From Nitrospirota bacterium (GTDB taxonomy: Bacteria; Nitrospirota; Thermodesulfovibrionia; UBA6902; JAJYJJ01): a DNA stretch of 41,738 nt. The notes below the pieces were generated by a model that had not been told where the DNA came from, made no database searches, and saw only the letters and a list, made by a program, of their open reading frames with translations. This document shows, piece by piece, positions 21,117 to 30,166 of the stretch; position 1 is the first letter of the stretch; each line of letters opens with the position of its first letter. A program made the position numbers and the translations under genes. The DNA lies in the NCBI GenBank assembly GCA_021789595.1, contig JAJYJJ010000018.1, forward strand, positions 1 to 41,738. Direction: 5' to 3'.

Positions 21117-22361
21117 ATGGCGAAAGGTAATAACATCCACATACCGATCATGGGCATCCTCGATAAACTCACAATAGAGGACTTAGATGTAAAGGACAAA
21201 CGGGTATTCGTAAGGGCTGATTTTAATGTCCCCCTTGATGACAGCCTTAATATCACGGATGACACCCGGATCAGGGCAACACTGCCGACCATAAACTATG
21301 CAATCGACGGAGGTGCAAAGGTAATACTCGGGTCGCATCTTGGAAGGCCGAAGGGAAAGGTTGATCCGAGATACAGCCTTGCTCCTGTTGCAAAGAGGCT
21401 TCAGAGGCTCCTCGGCAAAGAGGTCATATTTGTCCCTGACTGCGTGGGCCCTCTTGTTGATGATGCGGCTAAGAGGATGAAACAGGGCGATGTCATGCTC
21501 CTTGAGAACCTGAGGTTCCATCCAGGGGAGGAAAACAATGATGAGGGCTTTGCAAGGGCCATTGCAGGTCTCGCAGACTATTACATCAATGATGCCTTTG
21601 GCACTGCCCACAGGTCGCACGCCTCTATTGTCGGAATACCAAAATTCCTGCCGTCCGCTGCAGGATTCCTCATGCGCAGGGAGATAGAATACCTCCAGGG
21701 CGTTGTCTGTAATCCTGTCAGGCCTTTTGTCGCAATACTCGGCGGTGCAAAGGTGTCAGGCAAGATTGGAGTCCTTGAGAATCTTCAGAGCAAGGTGGAT
21801 AAGGTTATTGTTGGAGGCGGTATGGCATATACATTCTTTAAGGCAATGGGCTATGAGGTTGGCGATTCCCTTGTAGAGGATGATATGCTTGAGCTTGTAG
21901 AGAGGATAAGGAAAAAGGTTACCGAGAAGAATATAAAATTCTATCTGCCTGTTGATTGTGTTATTGCCCAGAGCCTTGAGCCGGGCGCAGAGACAAAGAT
22001 AGTTCCAACACAGGAGATACCGAGAGGCTGGAGGGCGCTTGATATAGGGCCTGCCTCTGTAAGGCTTTTCTCCGAGGCGCTCAGTAATGCCAAGACAATA
22101 CTCTGGAATGGGCCGATGGGTGTCTTTGAGATAGACGCATTCTCACGGGGTACATTTGCTGTTGCCCATGCTGTAGCAGATGCCTATGCCCTGACCATTG
22201 TTGGAGGCGGAGATACAGACCTTGCTGTCTACAGGGCAGGGGTTTCAGACAGCATATCCTTTATCTCAACAGGCGGCGGAGCGGCATTACAACTCCTGGA
22301 GGGCAAGGAACTGCCTGGGATTGCAGCCCTGAGTGCAAAGGCATCAAAACAGGAAAGATAA
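21117..22361 (+). CDS. pgk: Phosphoglycerate kinase
   Basis: A 414-residue monomeric kinase. It has VFVRADFNVPLDD (about 30-42), HLGRPKGKVDPRYSL, the hinge segment DAFGTAHRSHASIVG, FVAILGGAKVSGKIGVLENL and the nucleotide-binding WNGPMGVFE and VGGGDTDLAVY. It exchanges phosphate between 1,3-bisphosphoglycerate and ADP. The ATG at 21117 adds about 12 residues to the usual N-terminus (KLTIEDLDV normally follows the start closely), but it has AGAGG upstream and a second ATG at 21150 has none. It shares the gap transcript. It ends close to the convergent speD gene. Confidence 0.96.
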   Translation: MAKGNNIHIPIMGILDKLTIEDLDVKDKRVFVRADFNVPLDDSLNITDDTRIRATLPTINYAIDGGAKVILGSHLGRPKGKVDPRYSLAPVAKRLQRLLGKEVIFVPDCVGPLVDDAAKRMKQGDVMLLENLRFHPGEENNDEGFARAIAGLADYYINDAFGTAHRSHASIVGIPKFLPSAAGFLMRREIEYLQGVVCNPVRPFVAILGGAKVSGKIGVLENLQSKVDKVIVGGGMAYTFFKAMGYEVGDSLVEDDMLELVERIRKKVTEKNIKFYLPVDCVIAQSLEPGAETKIVPTQEIPRGWRALDIGPASVRLFSEALSNAKTILWNGPMGVFEIDAFSRGTFAVAHAVADAYALTIVGGGDTDLAVYRAGVSDSISFISTGGGAALQLLEGKELPGIAALSAKASKQER

Positions 22362-22430
22362 TATCGTCAGTCACTGACTCCTCTGCGGCCTGCCTCGGCT
22401 TGCCTGCGCAAGCAGACAGGAAAAGCAAGG

Positions 22431-22853
22431 TCAATGATTTGTAGAAGAAACCTCCTCGAGCTCTTTCGCAGCTACCTTGTGTGGAAGTTTCTCATTGTGT
22501 GCGGCAGATATTATTCCTCTTTTCAGCTCCACAATAGAAGGATTTTTGCTGTCAAACCTTTCTATCAGGTAACTGGCTGCGTCTTCAGGTCTTATCGTAT
22601 CACCGCATGTGAAGATGTCAACGGCTGCATATCCATACTCAGGCCATGTATGGATTGATAGATGGGATTCGGCTATGACCACCATGCCGCTTATCCCGAA
22701 AGGACTAAATTCATGAAATGCAACATCGATTATAGTGGCCCTGGCCTTTATGGCCGCTGTAACCAATGCATCCTGCACTTCCTTTAAATCACGAAGAGTC
22801 TTGGAGTTGCATTCCCTCAACTCCAGTAATAAATGGGTACCTAAAGCATGCAA
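22431..22853 (-). CDS. speD: S-adenosylmethionine decarboxylase proenzyme, class 1B
   Basis: A 140-residue proenzyme that cleaves itself to form a pyruvoyl cofactor and makes decarboxylated SAM for spermidine synthesis. The processing site is Glu62-Ser63 within AESHLSIHTWPEYGYAAVDI; Ser63 becomes the pyruvoyl group. His68 and Cys83 (FTCGD) are the expected processing and catalytic residues and fall at the same numbers as in the Thermotoga enzyme. A purine-rich ribosome site, GGGGGG then AGAGG, lies before the ATG. A promoter is predicted at 22941-22912 on this strand. No speE lies in the window. Confidence 0.94.
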   Translation of the reverse strand: MHALGTHLLLELRECNSKTLRDLKEVQDALVTAAIKARATIIDVAFHEFSPFGISGMVVIAESHLSIHTWPEYGYAAVDIFTCGDTIRPEDAASYLIERFDSKNPSIVELKRGIISAAHNEKLPHKVAAKELEEVSSTNH

Positions 22854-22911
22854 TCCTCTACCCCCCTTCTGAGATAAAATCTTGGGTAACTATCACCCCC
22901 TTTGAATAGAA

Positions 22912-22941
22912 AAAATACAGCAAAACCTATGCGTTTGTCAA
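22912..22941 (-). promoter_or_regulatory. Predicted speD promoter
   Basis: On the minus strand TTGACA (22941-22936), an 18-base spacer containing TTTTGCTG, and TATTTT (22917-22912). The start of transcription would lie about 50 bases before the speD ATG. Confidence 0.5.
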
Positions 22942-22973
22942 GAAAAATTTTATCAGTGCCGATTAAAAATTCT

Positions 22974-23002
22974 TTGACAAATAATTTAGCTTTATGTTTA
23001 AA
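22974..23002 (+). promoter_or_regulatory. Predicted promoter for the small membrane protein and hemL
   Basis: TTGACA (22974-22979), spacer 17, TTTAAA (22997-23002), divergent from the speD promoter. The first gene starts at 23065 after TAAGGAGG. Confidence 0.5.
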
Positions 23003-23064
23003 TATTACGATTTGAATCTTTAGATATCCTAAAAATGAAAATTTGATATGTCTAAGGAGGCATT

Positions 23065-23295
23065 ATGGAAATAACCCTGACGGTCGTAGAACTTGCTGTA
23101 GTATATATAGCCCTGCTTCTGAGTATGGGTATCACAGCGGTAAGCATTGTTAATGATGATATAGAGTTTACTGACGAGCCCACAGTTACAATGGATAAAA
23201 AGGCGTTAAAACGCATTATAATAAAAGGAATGATTTTTTTAGCTTCAATGATAATCTATATCTTTATGATTATACACTTTAAATTTATAGACTGA
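23065..23295 (+). CDS. Small two-helix membrane protein
   Basis: A 76-residue protein with two predicted membrane helices: residues 5-29 (TVVELAVVYIALLLSMGI) and 50-73 (IIIKGMIFLASMIIYIFMII). Between them is an acidic loop, NDDIEFTDEPTVTMDKKALK. AAGGAGG precedes the ATG with good spacing and a promoter lies upstream, so it looks like a real gene. No family is recognised. It is 29 bases upstream of hemL and probably shares its transcript, at the head of the heme and cytochrome block. Confidence 0.7.
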   Translation: MEITLTVVELAVVYIALLLSMGITAVSIVNDDIEFTDEPTVTMDKKALKRIIIKGMIFLASMIIYIFMIIHFKFID

Positions 23296-23324
23296 GATAA
23301 CAGCACCTTCTGAGCGGCATATTA

Positions 23325-24626
23325 ATGGTGATACACAAACCCATAGACCTAACGAGATCAAAATTGCTCTTTAACCGTGCAAGGCGCCTTATACCTGGCG
23401 GAGTAAACAGTCCTGTGAGGGCATTTAAGGCGGTTGGCGGCGTGCCGCCTTTTATAAAAAGGGCAAAGGGCTCAAAACTCTATGATATAGACGGCAATGA
23501 GTATATAGATTATGTCCTCTCATGGGGTCCTATGATACTCGGCCATGCCCATCCAAAGGTTGTATCGGTCTTAAAAAAGGCTGTAGAAAACGGAACAAGC
23601 TACGGTGCACCTACCCCATCTGAGGTTGAGCTGGCCTCTATGATATTAAAGGCATATCCATCCATGGACATGGTCAGGATGGTCAACTCTGGCACAGAGG
23701 CTGCAATGAGTGCAATCAGGGCTGCAAGGGGTTTTACCAGAAGGGATAAGGTAGTAAAGTTCGAGGGATGCTATCATGGGCATGCAGACGGCCTTCTTGT
23801 TAAGGCAGGTTCTGGTGCGTTAACATTTGGCATCCCTGACAGCTCAGGGGTTCCGAAGGACTATGCCAGAAATACAATAACAATCCCCTTTAATGATATT
23901 GGGATATTGAAAAAAACCATAGAAAAGGAGTACAAAAATATTGCCTGCATTATAGTTGAGCCTGTTGTTGGGAATATCGGCTGTGTTCTTCCAAGAAGGG
24001 GTTTTCTTGAGGGTCTTAGAAATCTCACGAATAAATACGATATCATCCTTATCTTTGATGAAGTATTGACAGGTTTCAGAGTGGCTTACGGCGGTGCACA
24101 AAAGGCATTTGGAATAGTGCCTGACATGACCTGTCTTGGCAAGGTAATAGGTGGTGGACTGCCTGTTGGTGCATATGGCGGCAGAAAAGAGATAATGGCG
24201 ATGGTTGCGCCTGAGGGCCCTGTGTATCAGGCAGGCACCCTTTCAGGCAATCCCCTTGCAATGGCAGCAGGTATCGAGACGCTGAAGATACTTTCAAAAA
24301 AGGATACATATAAAATACTCGATGACAAGGCAGAGGCACTGGAAAACGGCCTCAGGGATGCATCTGCCAGGGCCGATGTGAATGTGAGATTTTATCGTGC
24401 AGGAACAATGTTCTGCACCTATTTTACAGATGATGATGTGTTTGATTACGCAACAGCAAAGCGGTCTGATACAAAGAAATTCGCAAGATTCTTCCACGGC
24501 ATGCTGAGAAGGGGAATAAATTTAGCGCCCTCCCAGTTTGAGGCAGGTTTTATCTCCCTTGCACATACACAGAGTGATATTAAAGCTACTGTGAAGGCGG
24601 CTTATGAAGCATTTAAAGAGCTGTGA
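23325..24626 (+). CDS. hemL: Glutamate-1-semialdehyde 2,1-aminomutase
   Basis: A 433-residue PLP enzyme that turns glutamate-1-semialdehyde into 5-aminolevulinate, the tetrapyrrole precursor in the C5 pathway. [19 protein letters not shown] (21-39) is the signature N-terminus. [20 protein letters not shown] (119-138) binds the cofactor phosphate. FDEVLTGFR (244-252) carries the Asp under the PLP ring, and Lys273 in CLGKVIGGG forms the Schiff base. Length is normal. The ribosome site is weak (GAGCGG). It leads directly into a cytochrome operon, with the next start 17 bases after its stop, which ties heme precursor supply to heme demand. Confidence 0.95.
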   Translation: MVIHKPIDLTRSKLLFNRARRLIPGGVNSPVRAFKAVGGVPPFIKRAKGSKLYDIDGNEYIDYVLSWGPMILGHAHPKVVSVLKKAVENGTSYGAPTPSEVELASMILKAYPSMDMVRMVNSGTEAAMSAIRAARGFTRRDKVVKFEGCYHGHADGLLVKAGSGALTFGIPDSSGVPKDYARNTITIPFNDIGILKKTIEKEYKNIACIIVEPVVGNIGCVLPRRGFLEGLRNLTNKYDIILIFDEVLTGFRVAYGGAQKAFGIVPDMTCLGKVIGGGLPVGAYGGRKEIMAMVAPEGPVYQAGTLSGNPLAMAAGIETLKILSKKDTYKILDDKAEALENGLRDASARADVNVRFYRAGTMFCTYFTDDDVFDYATAKRSDTKKFARFFHGMLRRGINLAPSQFEAGFISLAHTQSDIKATVKAAYEAFKEL

Positions 24627-24643
24627 GGTAGGAAGGAGAATAT

Positions 24644-25630
24644 ATGTTTAATCCATTCAGGTGGCTTAAAGAGGGTATACCATTAAAGGGCAAGATTATA
24701 ATCGCTGTGCTTCTGCTGATAATTATGACAGGTGGCGGTATAGTAGCCTTCAAATTCTACAACTTTACACAGAATAATCCAAAATTCTGCGTGAGCTGTC
24801 ATCTGATGAAGCCTGCCTTTACGGCATGGCAGAAGAGTGTGCATAAGGGTGTTAATTGCCACGAATGCCATCATCTGAGTATACCCGAACAGAACAGACT
24901 GCTTATTACCTTTGTCCTTCACAGGCCGGCCTCTGTTCCGCCAAGACACGGTGAGATAATAGTTCCATGGAAGATGTGTATAAAGTGTCACTGGGAGAGG
25001 GATGAGCGTTATCCAAATGCGCCTATGATTAATAACTCCACTCTTCATGCAAAGCATGTCTTTATGGAGCAGATAGATTGCACAAAATGTCACGGCTATA
25101 TTGTCAATAACATGGTCCACAGCTTCCTGCCATCGGCGACTTTCTGTGTGAAATGTCATAAGGGAAAAGAGGTTCATGGTATGGAGGGGCTTGCATGCAT
25201 TAACTGCCATACAGACACGACACCGAACCTTCTGCCAAGCAGAAAGAAATGTCTTTTCTGCCATGGAACCGATAAGGATAGAAGAGCGCTCCTCGCTGAT
25301 AAGACAATCGATGTTAAATTCTTTATGCCAAGCCCCAAGGTTATCGAAAAGGCAAGCAGGATGAGCACATTCCCTGAAAATTCGCCCATGCAGTTTCCAT
25401 GTTACAACTGCCATAACCCGCACAAAAAGGTGAAATTTGACTGGGGTGATTGTATAAGATGTCATAAGAATATTATTAATGTAGGAAAACACAGCCTGCA
25501 TATAAAGACTGTGGGGTTAAGCTGTAAGGACTGCCATAAGGCGCATATATGGAGGGTAACACCTGAGCAGGCGAAAAAGGACTGCGTAAAATGTCATGAA
25601 TATAGAGACCCTAAAAGGTTTCTAAGTTAA
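24644..25630 (+). CDS. NapC/NirT-type membrane multiheme cytochrome c, 11 CxxCH
   Basis: A 328-residue cytochrome. Residues about 17-38 form a membrane anchor. FYNFTQNNPKFCVSCHLM followed by WQKSVHKGVNCHECHH is the NapC/NirT quinol-dehydrogenase start. CxxCH motifs counted in order: CVSCH, CHECH, CIKCH, CTKCH, CVKCH, CINCH, CLFCH, CYNCH, CIRCH, CKDCH, CVKCH, eleven in all. NapC proteins normally have four or five; the extra motifs form a long C-terminal extension. It probably takes electrons from the quinone pool, or delivers them to it, on the periplasmic side. GGAAGGAG precedes the ATG. It is the first respiratory gene after hemL and is followed by the Fe-S, NrfD and Mo subunits. Confidence 0.9.
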   Translation: MFNPFRWLKEGIPLKGKIIIAVLLLIIMTGGGIVAFKFYNFTQNNPKFCVSCHLMKPAFTAWQKSVHKGVNCHECHHLSIPEQNRLLITFVLHRPASVPPRHGEIIVPWKMCIKCHWERDERYPNAPMINNSTLHAKHVFMEQIDCTKCHGYIVNNMVHSFLPSATFCVKCHKGKEVHGMEGLACINCHTDTTPNLLPSRKKCLFCHGTDKDRRALLADKTIDVKFFMPSPKVIEKASRMSTFPENSPMQFPCYNCHNPHKKVKFDWGDCIRCHKNIINVGKHSLHIKTVGLSCKDCHKAHIWRVTPEQAKKDCVKCHEYRDPKRFLS

Positions 25631-25663
25631 TACGGTAAGACACGATTATGAGCAGGAGGTAGT

Positions 25664-26296
25664 ATGGCAAAGGAAGAGGAAAAAAGAAAAATCAGATATG
25701 CAATGCTTGTGGATCTCAGACGGTGTGTTGGCTGCCAGAGCTGCTCTGTGGCCTGCAAGAGTGAGAATGAGGTTCCACTCAGCAAGTTTCGCACATGGGT
25801 AAAGATCATTGAAAAGGGCAGATACCCTGATGTAAGTCGCCAGTTTCTCCCTGCCCTCTGTAATAACTGTGAAAACCCTATCTGTAACAGAAACTGCCCT
25901 GTGCATGCAACATATATAAGGCCAGATGGCATAGTCATGGTAAACATGCACAGATGTATCGGATGCATGTACTGTATGGCTTCTTGTCCTTACGATGTCA
26001 GATATGTAAACCCTTTGAGGAAGATTGTGCAGAAGTGCTTCTGGTGTGCACACAGGGTTGATGCAGGGCTCTTGCCAGCATGTGTTGAGACATGTCTTGG
26101 CAGGGCACTTATATTTGGCGACATAAATGATCCAAACAGCGAGATATCACAGGTTCTGGCCACCAATGCTGTTGTAAGGTTAAAACCAGAACTCGGGACA
26201 GACCCTCATGTCTTTTATATCGCTGCTGATGCTGATGCTATGGACCCAACAAAGGGTATAGATATAGACAAGATAAGGTTTATGGAACCGTACTGA
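25664..26296 (+). CDS. Four-cluster ferredoxin subunit (PsrB/TtrB/NrfC-like)
   Basis: A 210-residue electron-transfer subunit with four Cys groups for [4Fe-4S] clusters. They are CVGCQSCSVACKSEN, CNNCENPICNRNC, CIGCMYCMASCPYDV and CFWCAHRVDAGLLPACVETC. The last two sit before a C-terminal tail without further Cys. This is the standard beta subunit of membrane-bound Mo oxidoreductases, passing electrons between the Mo subunit and the NrfD-type membrane subunit. No Tat signal is present, so it would be exported with the Tat-bearing catalytic subunit. The gene order Fe-S, membrane, Mo subunit is that of ttrBCA and srdBCA; psrABC and phsABC place the Mo subunit first. Confidence 0.92.
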   Translation: MAKEEEKRKIRYAMLVDLRRCVGCQSCSVACKSENEVPLSKFRTWVKIIEKGRYPDVSRQFLPALCNNCENPICNRNCPVHATYIRPDGIVMVNMHRCIGCMYCMASCPYDVRYVNPLRKIVQKCFWCAHRVDAGLLPACVETCLGRALIFGDINDPNSEISQVLATNAVVRLKPELGTDPHVFYIAADADAMDPTKGIDIDKIRFMEPY

Positions 26297-26337
26297 TTAA
26301 AATAATAATTCAATAAAAATTATAAAGGGGAGGCATT

Positions 26338-27276
26338 ATGGATGTTGGAAGTCAGGTAACAGTTCTTTATAATTCGCCGCATCAGATACCGCTTGGTCTT
26401 TTGATAGCCCAATATTTTTATCTTACAGGTCTGAGTGCGGGTTCATTTGTTATCTCTGTTGTAGCCATACTTGGCAGAAAGGTAGAGTATAAGCCGCTCG
26501 GCAAGATAGGCGCTATCCTTGCGCCGTTATGTCTTATCCTTGCTCCGATGAATCTGTTGTCAGATATGGCACAGCCGCTCAGATTCTGGCACTTGATGAC
26601 CTACCTGCCTGGCTATATAAATTTCAAATCCCCAATTACATACGGTGTAATACTCCTCACAGCCTATCCTATATCCGCTACCATCTATGCATACTTTGTT
26701 TTAACAGGCAACATGAAGTGGTCAAAGGTCTTTGCTATCATCGGAATACCCCTGGCCATATCCGTCCATGGCTACACAGGTTTTATACTTGCACTCGGCA
26801 AGGGCAGGGCGCTGTGGAATACAGCGCTTATGCCGACCCTGTTTATAGTTTCTGCAATGGTTTCCGGTATTGCGATGATGATCCTCATAGCAATTGTAAG
26901 GAACATGTTCTTTATGAAGGATAAGACCGTCGAGGAAAGGGAAAAGGATAGGCAGCTTATCCTCGGCCTTGGAAAGTTTCTTGGCGGGGCAATCATCGCC
27001 GACCTGTTTCTCCTGTTTAATGACATACTTGTGCTTCTCACATCCTCTAAAGAGGCATGGGAGACAGCACATCTGCTTTTGTGGGGTAAATTTGCCTTTG
27101 AGTTTATCGGCGTTGAGCTATTCTTTGGAAGTATTATCCCGCTTTTTTTAGTATTTTATCCAAAGACAGCAAAGACCTTCAAGTGGCTTTCCATAGCATC
27201 TGTACTTGTGATGATCGGTATTTATGCAATGCGTTTTACAGTGGTTGTAGGCGGACAGTCTGTGCCTTTACATTAG
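26338..27276 (+). CDS. NrfD/PsrC-family membrane quinol subunit
   Basis: A 312-residue integral membrane protein with eight hydrophobic segments. PHQIPLGLLIAQYFYLTGLS at the start and ISVHGYTGFILALGKGRALW at mid-length are the conserved NrfD parts near the quinone pocket. It has no heme-binding signature. It exchanges electrons between the quinone pool and the Fe-S subunit encoded just upstream. Length is that of PsrC/NrfD (about 310-320). GGGGAGG precedes the ATG. Direction of electron flow cannot be read from sequence. Confidence 0.9.
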   Translation: MDVGSQVTVLYNSPHQIPLGLLIAQYFYLTGLSAGSFVISVVAILGRKVEYKPLGKIGAILAPLCLILAPMNLLSDMAQPLRFWHLMTYLPGYINFKSPITYGVILLTAYPISATIYAYFVLTGNMKWSKVFAIIGIPLAISVHGYTGFILALGKGRALWNTALMPTLFIVSAMVSGIAMMILIAIVRNMFFMKDKTVEEREKDRQLILGLGKFLGGAIIADLFLLFNDILVLLTSSKEAWETAHLLLWGKFAFEFIGVELFFGSIIPLFLVFYPKTAKTFKWLSIASVLVMIGIYAMRFTVVVGGQSVPLH

Positions 27277-27317
27277 ATATTCAAAATTCAAGGAAGAAGT
27301 GAGGTGGGAGGTAATAC

Positions 27318-29627
27318 ATGAAGATAACCAGAAGGGGGCTTCTAAAGATAGGTGCTATCTCTACCTCTGCCATTACTATTGGCAGGGGATTTAATCTCTT
27401 TGCAAATGCCATGGAGTTACTCCCGGGCGGCAAAGAGGTATCGAGGACAACAGGAAAATTTCTTAAGCCTATACCGAGCACATGTTTAAACTGCTATGCA
27501 AGGTGCGGCAACTTCGGTTTTGTGGCCTATGGCGGACTTATAAAAATTGGACCAAACCCTGAGCACCCCAACAGCAGGGGCCGCATGTGTGCAAAGGGTC
27601 AGGCAGGCGTTAATCTTCTTTACGACCCTGATAGGGTAATGCATCCGTTAAAAAGGGTCGGACCAAGGGGCGAAGGGAAGTGGAAGAGAATTACATGGGA
27701 AGAGGCATACATTACAGTTGTTCAAAAGCTGAGACAGTTAAAGGCTGCCGGCAAGGAGGACGAGTTTGTCTTTCAGAGCGACAGAGATATAACTACCCAG
27801 GATATATGCAGGAGATTCTGCTATGCGTATGGAACGCCAAATGCACTTGTAAATCATTCTCCAGGCGGCTGGAACAAGAGGATAGCACAGATGCTTACCT
27901 GGGGCGCGGATTTTGAGATCCCTGATGTCGCCAATACTGAATATATCCTTATCTTCGGCTCAAACCCTTTTGAGGCCCATTACATGCGGACAAGCTTTGT
28001 CCAGAGGATTGTTGAGGCAAGGGGACTGAGGACAGAGGCGAGGCTGGTTAAGCCAAAGGCGAGGCTGATAGTTTTTGATCCGAGACTTACGCAGACCTCT
28101 GGCAGGGCTGATGAATGGCATCCTATAAAACCAGGGACAGACGGTGCAGTCGCCCTTGCTATGGCATCTGTTATCATGAATGAAGGGCTCTACGACAGGG
28201 AATTCATAGGCCGCTGGTGTAACTATCCAGCAGACAAATTGGCCCGGTATCTGAAAAAATTTACACCTGAATGGGCGCAGAAGATTAGCGGCGTTCCTGC
28301 CTCGGATATAAAGCGGATAGCGAAGGAATTTGCAGCCACAAATCCTGCAACGACCGTATCAACCGGCGGTGTAACAAAACACCAGAATAGCGTCTATACA
28401 GAACGATGCGTTGCACTGCTGAATGCCGTCACAGGGAATGTTGATGTAAAGGGCGGCTACTGTTTGCCGAGGTCTTACGAATTCGCTGAACCAGACCCTA
28501 TCCCCCCTGTGCCCCAGCGGAGAAGTGAACTCGCCCATCCAGTAGATTTCCCTCTTGCATCTTACGAGGTTCCTCAGAGGGTTATCCCGATGATAAAGGA
28601 GGGAAGGGCAAAGGTGTCATTCTATATGACATACCAGTATAACCCAGCATATTCACATCCTGAGGGACATGAGATATCACGGATGCTAAAAGACGAGGAT
28701 CTGATCCCATTCCATGTTGTTATAGACTCTGTATATTCAGAGACTGCTGCCCTTGCAGACATGATATTGCCTGCAGCTACCTATACCGAGAGGCTGGAGC
28801 TTGAAAGCCCACCTGCCTTTGATATGATTCCATTTGTTTCGCTGAGACAGCCTTTTATCAATCCCCTCGGCGAATCGGTTGCCATAACAGACTTACTTAT
28901 TGAGCTTGCACACAGGATTGGAGGCGGTATGGAGCGGTATTTTAACTTTGACACAAAGGGCTATCTTGAGCATAGGATTACACATATCGATGGGCTGAAA
29001 AAGGCAGGTGGACTTTCTTATCTCAAAGAAAACGGCTTATGGTACGATAAAGATGCCCAGCCTTCTTTCAGAACATATGAAAAGAAGGGTTTCGACACGC
29101 CCTCAAAGAAGTTCGAGATATATTCCGAAAGGATGGCGAAGTATGGATTTAATCCCCTGCCGACATACGAACCAATACAGCAGCATCTGACCATGAAGGA
29201 GGATGAACTCTTCCTTATAACATATCAGTGGAGCGTCCATACCCACGACAGGACAGCCAACTGCATGTGGCTTTCAGAGATAGTGCATGAAAACCAGGTC
29301 TTTATAAATGCTGAAACTGCAAGGCTCAGGGGTATAGAGGATGGCGATATGGTTGAGGTTATATCAAAGGCAGGCTCTATCAAGACAAAGGCTAGGGTTG
29401 TACAGGGAATACACCCGAATGTAGTAGCCATTGGTGATAGCTGCGGACACTGGGAATATGGGAGAATAGCTCAGGCAAAGGCGTTTGAAAGCGATGTGAC
29501 TACTACAAAACTCCTCTGGTGGACGGAAAAGGGTGTTACTCCAAACCCTATCATCTCAATAATTTCAGACCCGATAGGGGGTGGCGAGGGATGGATGGAT
29601 ACAAAGGTGAGGATAAAGAAGATATGA
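27318..29627 (+). CDS. Tat-exported molybdopterin oxidoreductase, PsrA/PhsA size class
   Basis: A 769-residue catalytic subunit. The twin-arginine signal is TRRGLLKIG at residues 4-12. The N-terminal [4Fe-4S] cluster has Cys in CLNCYARC and RGRMCAKGQAG. The MGD domains follow: YILIFGSNPFEAHYMR, LIVFDPRLTQTSGRADEWHP, IKPGTDGAVALAM, then the C-terminal dinucleotide-binding part with LITYQWSVHTHDRTAN. Length and layout match polysulfide/thiosulfate reductase-type enzymes, but in the segment that usually carries the Mo-ligand Cys the text reads ALVNHSPGGWNKR, with no Cys. The substrate is therefore open: polysulfide, thiosulfate, tetrathionate, arsenate, selenate or another oxyanion. The gene has a following TorD chaperone. 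Confidence 0.88.
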   Translation: MKITRRGLLKIGAISTSAITIGRGFNLFANAMELLPGGKEVSRTTGKFLKPIPSTCLNCYARCGNFGFVAYGGLIKIGPNPEHPNSRGRMCAKGQAGVNLLYDPDRVMHPLKRVGPRGEGKWKRITWEEAYITVVQKLRQLKAAGKEDEFVFQSDRDITTQDICRRFCYAYGTPNALVNHSPGGWNKRIAQMLTWGADFEIPDVANTEYILIFGSNPFEAHYMRTSFVQRIVEARGLRTEARLVKPKARLIVFDPRLTQTSGRADEWHPIKPGTDGAVALAMASVIMNEGLYDREFIGRWCNYPADKLARYLKKFTPEWAQKISGVPASDIKRIAKEFAATNPATTVSTGGVTKHQNSVYTERCVALLNAVTGNVDVKGGYCLPRSYEFAEPDPIPPVPQRRSELAHPVDFPLASYEVPQRVIPMIKEGRAKVSFYMTYQYNPAYSHPEGHEISRMLKDEDLIPFHVVIDSVYSETAALADMILPAATYTERLELESPPAFDMIPFVSLRQPFINPLGESVAITDLLIELAHRIGGGMERYFNFDTKGYLEHRITHIDGLKKAGGLSYLKENGLWYDKDAQPSFRTYEKKGFDTPSKKFEIYSERMAKYGFNPLPTYEPIQQHLTMKEDELFLITYQWSVHTHDRTANCMWLSEIVHENQVFINAETARLRGIEDGDMVEVISKAGSIKTKARVVQGIHPNVVAIGDSCGHWEYGRIAQAKAFESDVTTTKLLWWTEKGVTPNPIISIISDPIGGGEGWMDTKVRIKKI

Positions 29628-30166
29628 TGGAGTCTACGGAAAATACAGCAAGGGCCAGGGCGTATGAGATCCTTGCAGGTTTCTTTAGCAACGAACCTAC
29701 GAGGGAGATGTTCGATTTTCTGAACGAGGCTATATCCTGCAGTATAGAGGATACGATAGAGGGTATAGAGGTTGATTTTGCAACAATGTTTATTGTCCCT
29801 GGCAATGGCCTTCAACCCTTTGAATCTCTTTATAATCGTGCACCAGATGAAGAGCCGTCTCTCTGGGGAAAGGCCACAAAGGATGTGGCAGGCTTCTACA
29901 GGGCTTATGGAGTGCATATCGATGAGTCAACCGGTATCCTGCCTGACCATATCTCTGTAGAGCTGGGTTTTATGGGCCACCTCATTGAAAGAGAGGATAA
30001 CAATGCCCAGCGGCGGTTCTTAGAAGAACACCTTCTTAAATGGATTCCTGAATTCTGTGATAGAGTATATTCTAAAGCCAATACAGATTTCTATAAAGGC
30101 GTATCAAAACTTACAAAGGAATTTATCCTTTCAGAATATGAAGCGATTAAAGGGGAGGCAAGATGA
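29624..30166 (+). CDS. TorD/DmsD-family Mo-enzyme chaperone
   Basis: A 180-residue all-helical protein. ARARAYEILAGFFSNEPTRE opens the family fold. VDFATMFIVPGNGLQPFESL is followed by TGILPDHISVELGFMGHLIE, which carries the diagnostic PDH.s.EL.FM.hL motif. These chaperones bind the Tat signal of one Mo enzyme and help cofactor insertion before export; the client is almost certainly the 27318 protein. The start ATG overlaps the stop of that gene (ATGA), so an upstream extension of the frame from 29519 is not used. The next cytochrome starts in a similar four-base overlap. Confidence 0.87.
   Translation: MMESTENTARARAYEILAGFFSNEPTREMFDFLNEAISCSIEDTIEGIEVDFATMFIVPGNGLQPFESLYNRAPDEEPSLWGKATKDVAGFYRAYGVHIDESTGILPDHISVELGFMGHLIEREDNNAQRRFLEEHLLKWIPEFCDRVYSKANTDFYKGVSKLTKEFILSEYEAIKGEAR

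Noticed and set aside
27318-29627. Nitrite oxidoreductase or nitrate reductase alpha subunit
   Set aside because: At 769 residues, with an NrfD partner and no NarI/NxrC-like subunit, the protein does not fit the much larger Nar/Nxr alpha subunits.
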